DNA from: REEB95 sp035275845
GTDB taxonomy: Bacteria; Pseudomonadota; Alphaproteobacteria; ATCC43930; CGMCC-115725
DNA: 29,161 nucleotides
Assembly (NCBI GenBank): GCA_035275845.1
Contig: DATEMD010000128.1
Coordinates: 1-29,161, forward strand
Direction: 5' to 3'
A program made the position numbers and the translations under genes. Shown here in pieces: positions 8,493 through 16,255 of the stretch (position 1 is the stretch's first letter; the number at the start of each line of letters is the position of its first letter). The notes below the pieces were generated by a model. It was not told the DNA's origin, made no database searches, and saw only the letters and a list, made by a program, of their open reading frames with translations.

Positions 8493-9737
8493 ATGGAATT
8501 TGGCCGCCGCGCTTTGTTCGGGACAGGAGCGGCGTTGGGGCTGGCCGCCGCAGCTTATCCGGCGGCTGCCGCCACGCCACCGAGTCGGGTGCTGAACGCA
8601 GCCGATTTCGGCGCCGTCGGCGACGGCCGCGCCGACGATACCGCCGCCTTGCAAAAGGCGCTCGACCGCACCTTCGCCGGCGGCGGCACGGTACTGATGA
8701 TTCCGCCCGGAACCTACCGCGTGACGCGCACGCTGCGCATCGCGTTCGCGCCGGGCGCGACCGGCAATGTCGGCCGCCGGAGCGGCATCATTGGCCATGG
8801 CGCGCGCCTCGATTCCGAGATTGCCGACGGCGGCAACGTGCTCGAGCTTTTGTGCCGTGCCACCGTCCGCTTCGTGGTGATCGAGGGCCTCGACATTCTC
8901 GGCAAGGGACGCGAAGGCCACGGCATTTACGTCGAGTGCGACGGCGGCGGCGTCTATTTCTACAATTTCTGCTTGCGCGACGTGAACGTGCAAGGCTGCG
9001 GCGGCGACGGCTGTCGGCTGGTCGGCAACGTATTCGAAGGCCAGATCGTCAATGCCTATTTCCGCAGCAACAAAGGCAGCGGCGCGACGTTCGCGCACGG
9101 CAGTCACGGCGGCATCCTCTCGGCGTTGCACGTGTTCGGCTCGGTGTTCGGTCAGAACGGCGAGCACGGCGCGTCGCTGGCGCGCAACTGTTATGACGTC
9201 GCCTTCCACGGCTGCTATTTCTTGCTCAACAGCCAATTTGGCCTGCTCGCCGGCAACGGCTGCACGCTGCTGTCGAATTGCGGCTTCGAGAACAACCACG
9301 CAGCGGCGCCGGATTTCGCCGGCGGCGGTTACGGCATCCGTCTCAACAATTTTGGTACGCTCGTCGGCTGCACGGCTTATTCGGTGTTTCATCAGACCGG
9401 GCTGATCCACGCCTTCGTCGCTGGCCGGCTGAACATGATGGGCTGCACCGGCAGCGGCGGCGGCAAGGCCGCAGGCGCCGGGCTGGCGCGGCTCGGCGGT
9501 TCGCAGGCCGGTCATGCGACGCTGATCGGGTGCGCCGGTGCCATGCAATACGACAACGGCTTCGAGGCGCTCGAGATCGGTGGCTCGGACGGGGGCGTGC
9601 GCTTCGGCGCGCATTGGCAAAGCCGCAATCTGCCGCAGTTTGGCGACTATCGCCTGTGGGTCGACCGCAATGGCCGGCTCCGTATCAAGCGTGGCGAGCC
9701 GAAGGATGACGACGACGGCGCGCCGGTTGGCGCCTAG
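8493..9737 (+). CDS. Tat-exported pectate-lyase-3-like parallel beta-helix protein
   Basis: A 414-residue secreted protein. The N-terminus MEFGRRALFGTGAALGLAAA has a twin arginine followed by a hydrophobic stretch and ends in an Ala-rich cleavage region near residues 25-28, so Tat export is likely. The mature protein opens with LNAADFGAVGDGRADDTAALQKAL, the hallmark start of pectate-lyase-3/GH28-like right-handed beta-helices, followed by Gly/Asn-rich coils (for example GCGGDGCRLVGNVFEGQIVNAYF). It starts one base after the polymerase stop. Longer in-frame starts from 8340 would overlap the polymerase and lack the signal peptide. The family includes polysaccharide lyases, hydrolases and epimerases; the position next to wzy suggests an enzyme acting on the exported polymer. 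Its stop codon overlaps the stop of the opposing flippase gene. Confidence 0.82.
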   Translation: MEFGRRALFGTGAALGLAAAAYPAAAATPPSRVLNAADFGAVGDGRADDTAALQKALDRTFAGGGTVLMIPPGTYRVTRTLRIAFAPGATGNVGRRSGIIGHGARLDSEIADGGNVLELLCRATVRFVVIEGLDILGKGREGHGIYVECDGGGVYFYNFCLRDVNVQGCGGDGCRLVGNVFEGQIVNAYFRSNKGSGATFAHGSHGGILSALHVFGSVFGQNGEHGASLARNCYDVAFHGCYFLLNSQFGLLAGNGCTLLSNCGFENNHAAAPDFAGGGYGIRLNNFGTLVGCTAYSVFHQTGLIHAFVAGRLNMMGCTGSGGGKAAGAGLARLGGSQAGHATLIGCAGAMQYDNGFEALEIGGSDGGVRFGAHWQSRNLPQFGDYRLWVDRNGRLRIKRGEPKDDDDGAPVGA

Positions 9738-11293
9738 GCTTTGAGCGCCGGCTGCTGTCGGCGCAACTCGTGCACCAAGCGGCCCAAGCCGTGCAGCGCG
9801 CGGCGCGAGCGCGGCAGTGCGGCATAAATCGCCCCGGCTGCGGCCACCGCAGCCAGGATCGCCAGCAGTGCGCCCGGCAACGCCGGCGTTCCGGCCGGCA
9901 GGATAATTCGGCGCAGCGTCAGGACCGCGGCTCCGGCCGCCAGCGCCGCTGTCAGCGCCGGCACCAGCGCTGCCGACAAATCGCCGAAGCGCACCGGACC
10001 GCGCCGCGTCGCCAGCCACAGGCCGATCGGCAAGCGCAGACCGAGCCCGACGACCGCCAGTGCGGCCGCTACGGCGGTCGCGCCGGCGTGCAGTCCGGCT
10101 ACGACCGCCAGCGCGCAAAGCGCCAAATCCACCAATGCAGCGCGTAGCATCTCGTAAGGCCGGTTCTGGCTGAGATAGAGCAGGCCTGCAGTCTGTATCA
10201 GCGGCAGGAACGCCGCCGAGGCCGCAAACCACGCGACCAGCGGCGTGGCAGCGGACCAGCGCGCACCGAAGAGGATTCGCACGGCCCAATCGGCAGTCGT
10301 CGCCAGCAACGCCGCGCTGGGCAGAACGACCATAGCCAGGTTCTCGAACAGCTCGTTGAACGCGCGGCGATAGCGCGCGTCCTGATGTGCGATGCGGCTC
10401 AGCGTCGGCATGCCGACGGCATAGAGCGGCACCGCCAGATTGTTGATCGGGGTCAGCAACAGTTTCGCCGCGCGCTCGTAAAGGCCGAGCACGTCGGCGC
10501 CCCAGGCCCAGCCAATCAGGATCTGGTCGATGCTGCGGCCGATCGCCGCCGTGATGTTGACCCCGGTTACCGACAGGCCGAAGGCGAAGAGTGCATGAAC
10601 GCCCGTCGCCCGCCGCGGCCACGTCGGCCGCCAGCGGCACAGCGACCAGCTGCCGATCAGCGCAACCGCGGGTACGACGAGGCGCTGGGCCACGAGAGCC
10701 CAATAGCCGACACCCGACAACACCAGGATCACGGCGGCGATCAAGCCCGCCAGGTCGCCGCCGATGTCGACGCAGATCGTCGCCGTGAAGCGCATCTGGC
10801 GGCGCAAGAGCGCCCAATGCTGCACGGTCAGGCCGCTCATCAGGAAGCTCAACGCCAGCCAGCGCGTCACCGCGGTCACCGCCGGCTCGTGATAAAAGTC
10901 GGCGATCAGCGGCGCGGCGAGAAAGAGCAGCAGCGCGATCAGCGCGCCGGCCGCAGCGTTGATCCAGAACAGCGCCGACACCTGGGCATGGGTGATGTCG
11001 GTCTCGCGAATGGTCGCCGCCGACAGACCAAGCTCCTTGACGAATTCCAACACCGCCGACAGTGCGGCGACCATGGCGATGAGGCCGAAGGCGCCCGGCG
11101 GCAGCAACCGGACGAGGACGACGACGGTGGCAAGCTGCAGCAGCACTTTGCCCGCCTGCGCACCGAAGGTGACGGCGCCGCCGCGCACCGAGCGGCCGCG
11201 CAGATCCGTGAGCAGATGATCGGTGGCGAGCGCCTTGGCGGCGTCAGACGGCTTCAAGTTGTTGCCTGCGCACCGATCGCCGGTGCTCGGCAT
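9734..11293 (-). CDS. Wzx-type polysaccharide flippase, copy 1 (MOP/PST family)
   Basis: About 519 residues with 12-14 predicted membrane helices, resembling WzxC-like lipopolysaccharide/EPS exporters that flip undecaprenyl-linked repeat units across the inner membrane. Typical stretches are GRSVRGGAVTFGAQ, VLVRLLPPGAFGLIAMV, RRQMRF, YWALVAQR, GLYERAAKLLLTPINNL and PTLSRIA. It aligns almost without gaps to the second flippase in this window, including TDHL...GRSVRGG near the N-terminus. The ATG at 11293 puts TDHL at the same residue number (24) as in the paralogue but overlaps fcl by 50 bases. A TTG at 11257 with an AGG just upstream is the alternative (507 aa). It is the last gene of the leftward run that includes gmd and fcl, and its stop shares CTAG with the convergent beta-helix gene. 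Confidence 0.9.
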   Translation of the reverse strand: MPSTGDRCAGNNLKPSDAAKALATDHLLTDLRGRSVRGGAVTFGAQAGKVLLQLATVVVLVRLLPPGAFGLIAMVAALSAVLEFVKELGLSAATIRETDITHAQVSALFWINAAAGALIALLLFLAAPLIADFYHEPAVTAVTRWLALSFLMSGLTVQHWALLRRQMRFTATICVDIGGDLAGLIAAVILVLSGVGYWALVAQRLVVPAVALIGSWSLCRWRPTWPRRATGVHALFAFGLSVTGVNITAAIGRSIDQILIGWAWGADVLGLYERAAKLLLTPINNLAVPLYAVGMPTLSRIAHQDARYRRAFNELFENLAMVVLPSAALLATTADWAVRILFGARWSAATPLVAWFAASAAFLPLIQTAGLLYLSQNRPYEMLRAALVDLALCALAVVAGLHAGATAVAAALAVVGLGLRLPIGLWLATRRGPVRFGDLSAALVPALTAALAAGAAVLTLRRIILPAGTPALPGALLAILAAVAAAGAIYAALPRSRRALHGLGRLVHELRRQQPALKA

Positions 11294-12221
11294 ACCATCG
11301 ATAGGTTTCCCGGACACCGTCTTCGAGGGTGATGCGTGGCCGCCAGCCGAGCGCCGTGAGCCGGCCGACGTCAACCCGTTTGCGCGGCGTGCCGTCTGGC
11401 TTGGTCGCGTCGAAAACGAGGCGGCCGCGGAATTCGGCGACGCGGCAAACCAGCTGCGCCAGATCGGCGATGGCGATCTCCTGACCGCTGCCGACATTGA
11501 CGATGTCCTCGCCGGAATAATTCGCCATCAAATGCACCAGCGCGTCGGCGCAATCGTCGGCGTGAAGGAATTCACGCAGTGGCCGGCCACTGCCCCAGAT
11601 TTCGAGCGTCGGCGCGTCGTGCACCACCGCGTCGTACGCTTTGGCGATCATCGCCGGCAGGACGTGGCTCGAACGCAGGTCGAAATTGTCGCCGGTGCCG
11701 TAGAGATTGGTCGGCATGGCCGATATGAAGTCGCAGCCATGCTGGCGGCGATAGGCCTGGACCAGCTTGATACCCGCAATCTTGGCGACCGCGTACCATT
11801 GGTTGGTCGGCTCGAGCGGGCCGGTGAGCAATGCATCCTCGTGCATCGGCTGCGGCGCCAGACGCGGATAGATGCAGGTCGAGCCGAGAAAGAGCAGCTT
11901 CTCGACGCCGGTGCGCCGCGCGGCCTCGATCACGTTCGCCGCGATCATCAGATTGTCGTAGATGAAATCTGCCGGCCGCGAATCGTTGGCATAGATGCCG
12001 CCGACGCGCGCCGCGGCGACGAACACCGCTTGCGGCCGATTGGCCGTCATCCAGGCCTCGACCGCCGGCGCATGGCGCAGGTCGCAGTCGACATGCGCCA
12101 CCGTCAGGATCTCACATTGCTCCGTCACCAGCCGCCGGACCAGCGCGTCACCTACCAGGCCGCGATGGCCGGCAACCCAGACGCGCTTATTCCGCAGCGC
12201 GTATGGCGAGTTCGTCGGCAT
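11244..12221 (-). CDS. fcl: GDP-L-fucose synthase
   Basis: NADPH-dependent 3,5-epimerase/4-reductase that converts GDP-4-keto-6-deoxymannose, the product of Gmd, to GDP-L-fucose. The 325-residue protein starts with a Rossmann dinucleotide-binding motif, VWVAGHRGLVGDALVRRL, about 12 residues in. It has the catalytic Ser in LFLGSTCIYP and the Tyr-Lys pair in NQWYAVAKIAGIKL, plus PTNLYGTGDNFD and WGSGRPLREFLHADD, all characteristic of the family. The ATG at 12221 overlaps the end of gmd by 35 bases, so the two genes are almost certainly cotranscribed and possibly translationally coupled. Upstream in-frame codons would run deeper into gmd and give no family sequence. The flippase follows with a further overlap. 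Confidence 0.96.
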   Translation of the reverse strand: MPTNSPYALRNKRVWVAGHRGLVGDALVRRLVTEQCEILTVAHVDCDLRHAPAVEAWMTANRPQAVFVAAARVGGIYANDSRPADFIYDNLMIAANVIEAARRTGVEKLLFLGSTCIYPRLAPQPMHEDALLTGPLEPTNQWYAVAKIAGIKLVQAYRRQHGCDFISAMPTNLYGTGDNFDLRSSHVLPAMIAKAYDAVVHDAPTLEIWGSGRPLREFLHADDCADALVHLMANYSGEDIVNVGSGQEIAIADLAQLVCRVAEFRGRLVFDATKPDGTPRKRVDVGRLTALGWRPRITLEDGVRETYRWYAEHRRSVRRQQLEAV

Positions 12222-13275
12222 CGTCGGAATCTCCGCGTTTGAGCGCCCGCCGGTCGGCTTCGACCATCTCGGCAACCAACTGTTCGAAGCTGGTCTTGTG
12301 GTGCCAGCCGAGCCGCTGCCGGGCCTTTTCCGGGTTTCCGAGCAGCAGATCGACCTCGGTCGGGCGGTAGTAATGCGGGTCGATCGCCACCAGGCATTCG
12401 CCGCTACGGTCGCACAGGCCGCGCTCTTCGGCGCCCGATCCCGACCAGACGATCGTCCGGCCGATGCAGCGGAACGCCCGCTCGACGAACTCGCGCACCG
12501 TATGCGTCTCGCCGGTGGCGAGCACATAGTCGTCGGGTTTTTCCTGCTGGAGGATGAGCCACATGCCTTCGACATAGTCGCGGGCGTGGCCCCAATCGCG
12601 CTTCGCGTCGATGTTGCCGAGATAGAGCCGCTTTTGCACGCCGCGCTCGATCGCGGCGACGGCGCGGCTGATCTTGCGGGTCACGAAGGTTTCGCCGCGG
12701 ACCGGTGATTCGTGGTTGAACAGGATGCCGTTCGACGCGTGCAGGCCATAGGCCTCGCGGTAGTTGACCGTGATCCAATAGGCGTAAAGCTTGGCCACGG
12801 CATACGGGCTGCGCGGATAGAACGGCGTCACCTCGCGTTGCGGCGTCTCCATCACCTTGCCGAACAGTTCCGACGTCGACGCCTGATAGAACCGCACGCG
12901 ATCCACCATTTTGAGGATCCGGATCGCTTCCAGCACGCGGAGCGTGCCGAGTGCATCGGTATTCGCCGTGTACTCCGGCGTCTCGAAGCTCACTTGGACG
13001 TGGCTTTGCGCGGCAAGATTGTAGATTTCGGTCGGCCGCGCTTCTTCCAGAACGCGCAGCAGATTGAGCGAATCCGTCATGTCACCGTAGTGCAGGACGA
13101 AGCGCGCATCGCCTTCGTGCAGATCGCGATAGAGATGATCGACGCGATGGGTGTTGATCAACGATGCCCGGCGTTTGATGCCGTGCACGGTATAGCCACG
13201 TCGGAGCAGGAGCTCCGCGAGATAGGCGCCGTCCTGTCCGGTGATGCCGGTAATCAATGCGATCTTGTCGGTCAT
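12187..13275 (-). CDS. gmd: GDP-mannose 4,6-dehydratase
   Basis: Converts GDP-D-mannose to GDP-4-keto-6-deoxy-D-mannose, the first step to GDP-L-fucose (or GDP-rhamnose/GDP-perosamine). The 362-residue protein has the family's usual length and motifs: ALITGITGQDGAYLAELLL (NADP binding), GIKRRASLINTHRVDHLY, YQASTSELFGKV with the catalytic Ser/Thr-Glu region, and SPYAVAKLYAYW carrying the Tyr-Lys pair. It lies between a glycosyltransferase upstream (14-base gap) and fcl downstream (overlap), forming a GDP-fucose module. Genes for making GDP-mannose (manB/manC) are not in the window and must be elsewhere. Confidence 0.97.
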   Translation of the reverse strand: MTDKIALITGITGQDGAYLAELLLRRGYTVHGIKRRASLINTHRVDHLYRDLHEGDARFVLHYGDMTDSLNLLRVLEEARPTEIYNLAAQSHVQVSFETPEYTANTDALGTLRVLEAIRILKMVDRVRFYQASTSELFGKVMETPQREVTPFYPRSPYAVAKLYAYWITVNYREAYGLHASNGILFNHESPVRGETFVTRKISRAVAAIERGVQKRLYLGNIDAKRDWGHARDYVEGMWLILQQEKPDDYVLATGETHTVREFVERAFRCIGRTIVWSGSGAEERGLCDRSGECLVAIDPHYYRPTEVDLLLGNPEKARQRLGWHHKTSFEQLVAEMVEADRRALKRGDSDDADELAIRAAE

Positions 13276-13289
13276 TCAATGCACCTCGA

Positions 13290-14516
13290 TCAGATACAAG
13301 CAATCCGTTCGGCCACGCGGTCCCACGAATAAGCGTTCATCACGTGGCGCTGGCCGCTTTCACCCATCTGCTTGAGCCGCTCCGGATCGGCGAGCGCGCT
13401 CAGAATGCCGGCGGCAACCGCTTCCGGCGTCGCCTCGTCGACCAGGACCCCGTGTTTGCCGTCTTCGACGATCTCGGGCAGGCCGTTGCGATTGAGCCCC
13501 AGGACCGGCGTGCGCGAGCACAGGGCCTCGAGATAGACCTGGCCCCATGGATCGTTGAGCATTGGCTGCGTCAGCAGCGTCGCGTCGGCATAAAGCCGCC
13601 GCAGCGCATCCCAACTGACGTTTCCCAGAAAGGTGATGTGCGGGTCGCGCGGCACTTGGGCGCGACTGCGTGGGTCGCCGACAATAGTCAAGCTCAAGTC
13701 GGGGCGGCTGCGGCGCGCCAAGGCGAAGGCGCGCAACAGCAGCGGGCCACCCTTGGCACGGAACAGGTGCTTGGCGACGAACAGCAATCGGGCCGCGCGG
13801 TAATCCTTGGGACCGAAATAGGGTGCGACATTGCCCATGCCCGAGCCGACGACGGTGACGCGCTCGGCAGGCAGGCCATAATGCTTGACGATGTTGTCGC
13901 GGGTTTGCGCGCTGAACGTGAAAACGTGTGCGACCGACGCCAGCGATTCGCGTTCGAGCCGCTCGTACTCCGCCAGCGCCCGCGCTGTGTACTGCCCCGC
14001 ATCCGGCCGGTGGCGCAGCGACAGGTTCCAGCTCTGGTCGCAATAGAGGTAATGGCGGATATCGGGCAGCAGGTCGAACGCGGGCAGGTCAAACGTTCCA
14101 GTATGAATGACGTGGGTCACGCCCAGCCGCGCGGTCGCTTCGGCGACAGTGACGGCGTTATGGTCGCGCGCCGGGGCCGCACGCAGCAGCTGTTCGCTGG
14201 TCTTTAGGCGGCCGTAGCCGTCGAACAGCCACCGTGCGGCGTAGGCAAGTCGCCGCGCGCGGCCAATTACCGGATGAATCGTCTCGACTTCGATTCCCAG
14301 CCGCCGCAACGCCGTTCCGAGATTGTAGGGCGCGCCCGACCATGTCCGCCGATCCGCCGGGTCGCCAAAGACCGAGGAAATGGCGACGCGATCGAATCGC
14401 AAACGGCGCGCCGGCGGCGGCGCGGTTCGGATGATCTCGGCAGGATGAAGATGAACCGTCGGCACGTGGCTCTGCTGTTCCGTCCCCCGGTCCGAACCGG
14501 CGCATGAGGGAAACAT
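13290..14516 (-). CDS. GT4 family glycosyltransferase
   Basis: A 408-residue GT-B enzyme. After a variable N-terminal 40 residues it shows RVAISSVFGDPADRRTWSGAPYNLGTALRRLGIEV (acceptor domain). The donor domain has LLFVAKHLFRAKGGPLLLRAFALARR and NDPWGQVYLEALCSRTPVLGL. The last stretch corresponds to the EX7E signature of GT4 enzymes, but the first acidic residue is Asp rather than Glu. It is the first gene of the leftward gmd-fcl-wzx run, so it may be a fucosyl- or mannosyltransferase, though that is only contextual. The ATG at 14516 has no clear Shine-Dalgarno sequence; a GTG at 14465 would also give a complete GT fold. The start faces the next gene across a 170-bp divergent region. Confidence 0.88.
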   Translation of the reverse strand: MFPSCAGSDRGTEQQSHVPTVHLHPAEIIRTAPPPARRLRFDRVAISSVFGDPADRRTWSGAPYNLGTALRRLGIEVETIHPVIGRARRLAYAARWLFDGYGRLKTSEQLLRAAPARDHNAVTVAEATARLGVTHVIHTGTFDLPAFDLLPDIRHYLYCDQSWNLSLRHRPDAGQYTARALAEYERLERESLASVAHVFTFSAQTRDNIVKHYGLPAERVTVVGSGMGNVAPYFGPKDYRAARLLFVAKHLFRAKGGPLLLRAFALARRSRPDLSLTIVGDPRSRAQVPRDPHITFLGNVSWDALRRLYADATLLTQPMLNDPWGQVYLEALCSRTPVLGLNRNGLPEIVEDGKHGVLVDEATPEAVAAGILSALADPERLKQMGESGQRHVMNAYSWDRVAERIACI

Positions 14517-14686
14517 CGCCGCATGCCGCGTCGCCAGTGATCAACGTGTGGCGCTCGCATGCACGTCAAACAAAGGGGTTGTGGGTAACACAGAATGGTC
14601 ACATTGGCGCCTGCACCGAGCGGGCAATAATTTTGAGCAGGCCGATCAGGTGATTCGCGCCGCATGGCGCCACGGAGACCGGGGCA
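14517..14686. promoter_or_regulatory. Divergent intergenic region with one GTCACA box
   Basis: This 170-bp gap separates two divergently transcribed glycosyltransferase genes and so should hold the promoters of both the leftward GT-gmd-fcl-wzx run and the rightward gene. It contains one GTCACA box at 14598-14603, matching the core seen before the phosphotransferase gene and in the 16000 region. The rightward start has GGAG at 14674-14677, 9 bases before the GTG. I could not place -35/-10 elements with confidence. Confidence 0.4.
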
Positions 14687-15937
14687 GTGTTGCAGTCGAC
14701 CGACAACCGGATCCTGATCTTTTTCACGCCGGACATCACCGAGACCAATACCGTCAAGCGCGTGCAGGAATTCGTCGACAACGGTTATACGCCGGTGGTC
14801 TTCGGCTTCCGGCGCGGTCGCTATAATGCCCACTACCGTCCGGATTGGCCGTACATCGTGCTTGGCGCGACGCACGACGCGCGGTATTGGCAACGGCTGC
14901 GTGCGCTGGCCGGCGCGGTGCCGCGGTTGCTCGCGAACCGGCGTCAGTTGCGGACCGCCGCCGTATTCTACGCGCGCAATATCGATCAACTGGCGCTCGC
15001 GCTGTTGGCGCGGCGGCTTTTCAACCCGACCGTCCCCATCGGCTATGAAGTCCTCGACATCCAGCCGCCTTTCGTCGCGCCGGGCTGGCGCGGGGCGTTG
15101 CTGCGTTGGTTCGAGCGGCGGTGTCTGCGCAGCGTGCGCGTTCTGGTCGTGTCGTCGCCGGCGTTCTACCGGAATTTCTATGTCCCTCGCCAAGCCTATT
15201 CCGGCGAATGGTTCGTGCTCGAAAATAAGCTGCATCGTTCGGCGCTGACTTGCCGGTCGGCGCCTGCCGTGATCCCGGCGCCACGGCCGGCCGGCGATTA
15301 CCGCTGGACCGTCGGGTATTTCGGACTCATCCGCGGCGAGGCGACGTTCGCGCTGATGCTGCGTCTGGCGCGGCGTCTGCGTCATCGGGTGCTGTTCCGT
15401 TTCGCCGGCATCTTCACCACCGTGCGCGAGGCGCACTTTCGCGCCGCGCTCGATCGTCAGCCGAACATGGTCTATGACGGCGAATACGCAAATCCCGAAG
15501 GGCTCGCCGCGCTCTATGGCAGCGTCGATTTCGTTTGGGCTCTCGATCTCGAAAATACCGCCGACAATTCGCGCTGGCTCCTGCCGAATCGTTTCTACGA
15601 GGCGGGATTGTTCGGCGTGCCGTGCCTGGCGGTCCGCGGCTTCGAGTTCGGCAACATGCTGGAACGCGCGCGTATCGGCTGGACGTTCGCCGACCCGCTC
15701 GAAGACTCGCTGGCGAATTTTTTCGAAACGCTCACCACTGCCGATTACCGCCAGAAGCGGCACCGGCTCGCGGCACAGCCGCGCAGCGCCTTCGTCGCCG
15801 ACGAGGACGCCGCCGCGCTCTGCCGCATCCTCAGCGGACCCCGGACGGATCGGATGACTGTGGTGCATCCGGCGTTCCCGGGTCGCGATCACGCACCCGC
15901 GGGCGACGCGGCATATCTGCGCCGCAAGCCGTCCTAA
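14687..15937 (+). CDS. Glycosyltransferase (GT-B, GT4-like)
   Basis: A 416-residue protein. The N-terminus has ILIFFTPDITETNTVKRVQEFVDNGYTPVVFGFRRGRY, typical of the acceptor half of a group of EPS glycosyltransferases. This is followed by FYARNIDQLALALLARR and the PIGYEVLDIQPPFV segment seen in succinoglycan-type transferases. The donor half includes RWTVGYFGLIRGEATFALMLRLARRL and a C-terminal SRWLLPNRFYEAGLFGVPCLAVRGFEFG, the nucleotide-sugar binding region. The GTG at 14687 is supported by GGAG 9 bases upstream. It starts divergently from the gmd operon and is followed by a 318-bp non-coding gap, so it may be transcribed alone or read through to the next glycosyltransferase. Similarity to ExoL-like proteins is from memory, and the sugar specificity is unknown. 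Confidence 0.82.
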   Translation: MLQSTDNRILIFFTPDITETNTVKRVQEFVDNGYTPVVFGFRRGRYNAHYRPDWPYIVLGATHDARYWQRLRALAGAVPRLLANRRQLRTAAVFYARNIDQLALALLARRLFNPTVPIGYEVLDIQPPFVAPGWRGALLRWFERRCLRSVRVLVVSSPAFYRNFYVPRQAYSGEWFVLENKLHRSALTCRSAPAVIPAPRPAGDYRWTVGYFGLIRGEATFALMLRLARRLRHRVLFRFAGIFTTVREAHFRAALDRQPNMVYDGEYANPEGLAALYGSVDFVWALDLENTADNSRWLLPNRFYEAGLFGVPCLAVRGFEFGNMLERARIGWTFADPLEDSLANFFETLTTADYRQKRHRLAAQPRSAFVADEDAAALCRILSGPRTDRMTVVHPAFPGRDHAPAGDAAYLRRKPS

Positions 15938-16255
15938 CAAACATTTTCATCAAATACATTGATCGGATGCGCGAAACCGGCCCTCGCAGGGCATCGGCGA
16001 TGTGACAAAGCTGTGATTCGTCGGCGTGACCGCGCTGGTCACTGGTATGTGAAATATCACGCGTGTGTGATGCCGACACGGGGGAAAAACGCAATTGGAA
16101 GCGGCACTCGATCTGGTGGCTTGCTGTCGCCGAATATCTCGCCCATCTCACACGCCGAAAGATCCGGCGGGCGGGTTATCGAACACCCGAATTACCTTCA
16201 AATTGTCCAGCCCGAACGGCGCGCGCGGCTGGCGAATCCGTCGTGAGCTTTGGTA
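15938..16255. other. 318-bp intergenic region with clustered TGTGA/TCAC half-sites
   Basis: No convincing gene is seen here; the short open frames have no protein-like composition. Between 16001 and 16070 there are TGTGAC (16001), TGTGA (16012), an inverted repeat GTGACC/GGTCAC with 5-base spacing (16026-16042), an inverted GTGA-AATA-TCAC (16049-16060) and TGTGA (16066). Many are about 11 bp apart, so they would lie on one face of the helix. The region precedes a glycosyltransferase gene and is a likely promoter/operator region. It is longer than other gaps in the locus, so a small RNA or leader cannot be excluded, but I see no specific evidence for one. Confidence 0.45.

Noticed and set aside
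8229..10817. 862-codon minus-strand open frame
   Set aside because: It runs antisense to the polymerase and beta-helix genes and in another frame of flippase 1; composition is low-complexity Arg/Ala with no motifs.
14267..15940. 557-codon minus-strand open frame
   Set aside because: Antisense to the glycosyltransferase at 14687-15937, which has clear family motifs, a ribosome-binding site and a good start.
16048..16060. CRP-like site TGTGA-N4-TCAC
   Set aside because: The spacer is 4 bases instead of the 6 expected for CRP; kept only as part of a general half-site cluster.
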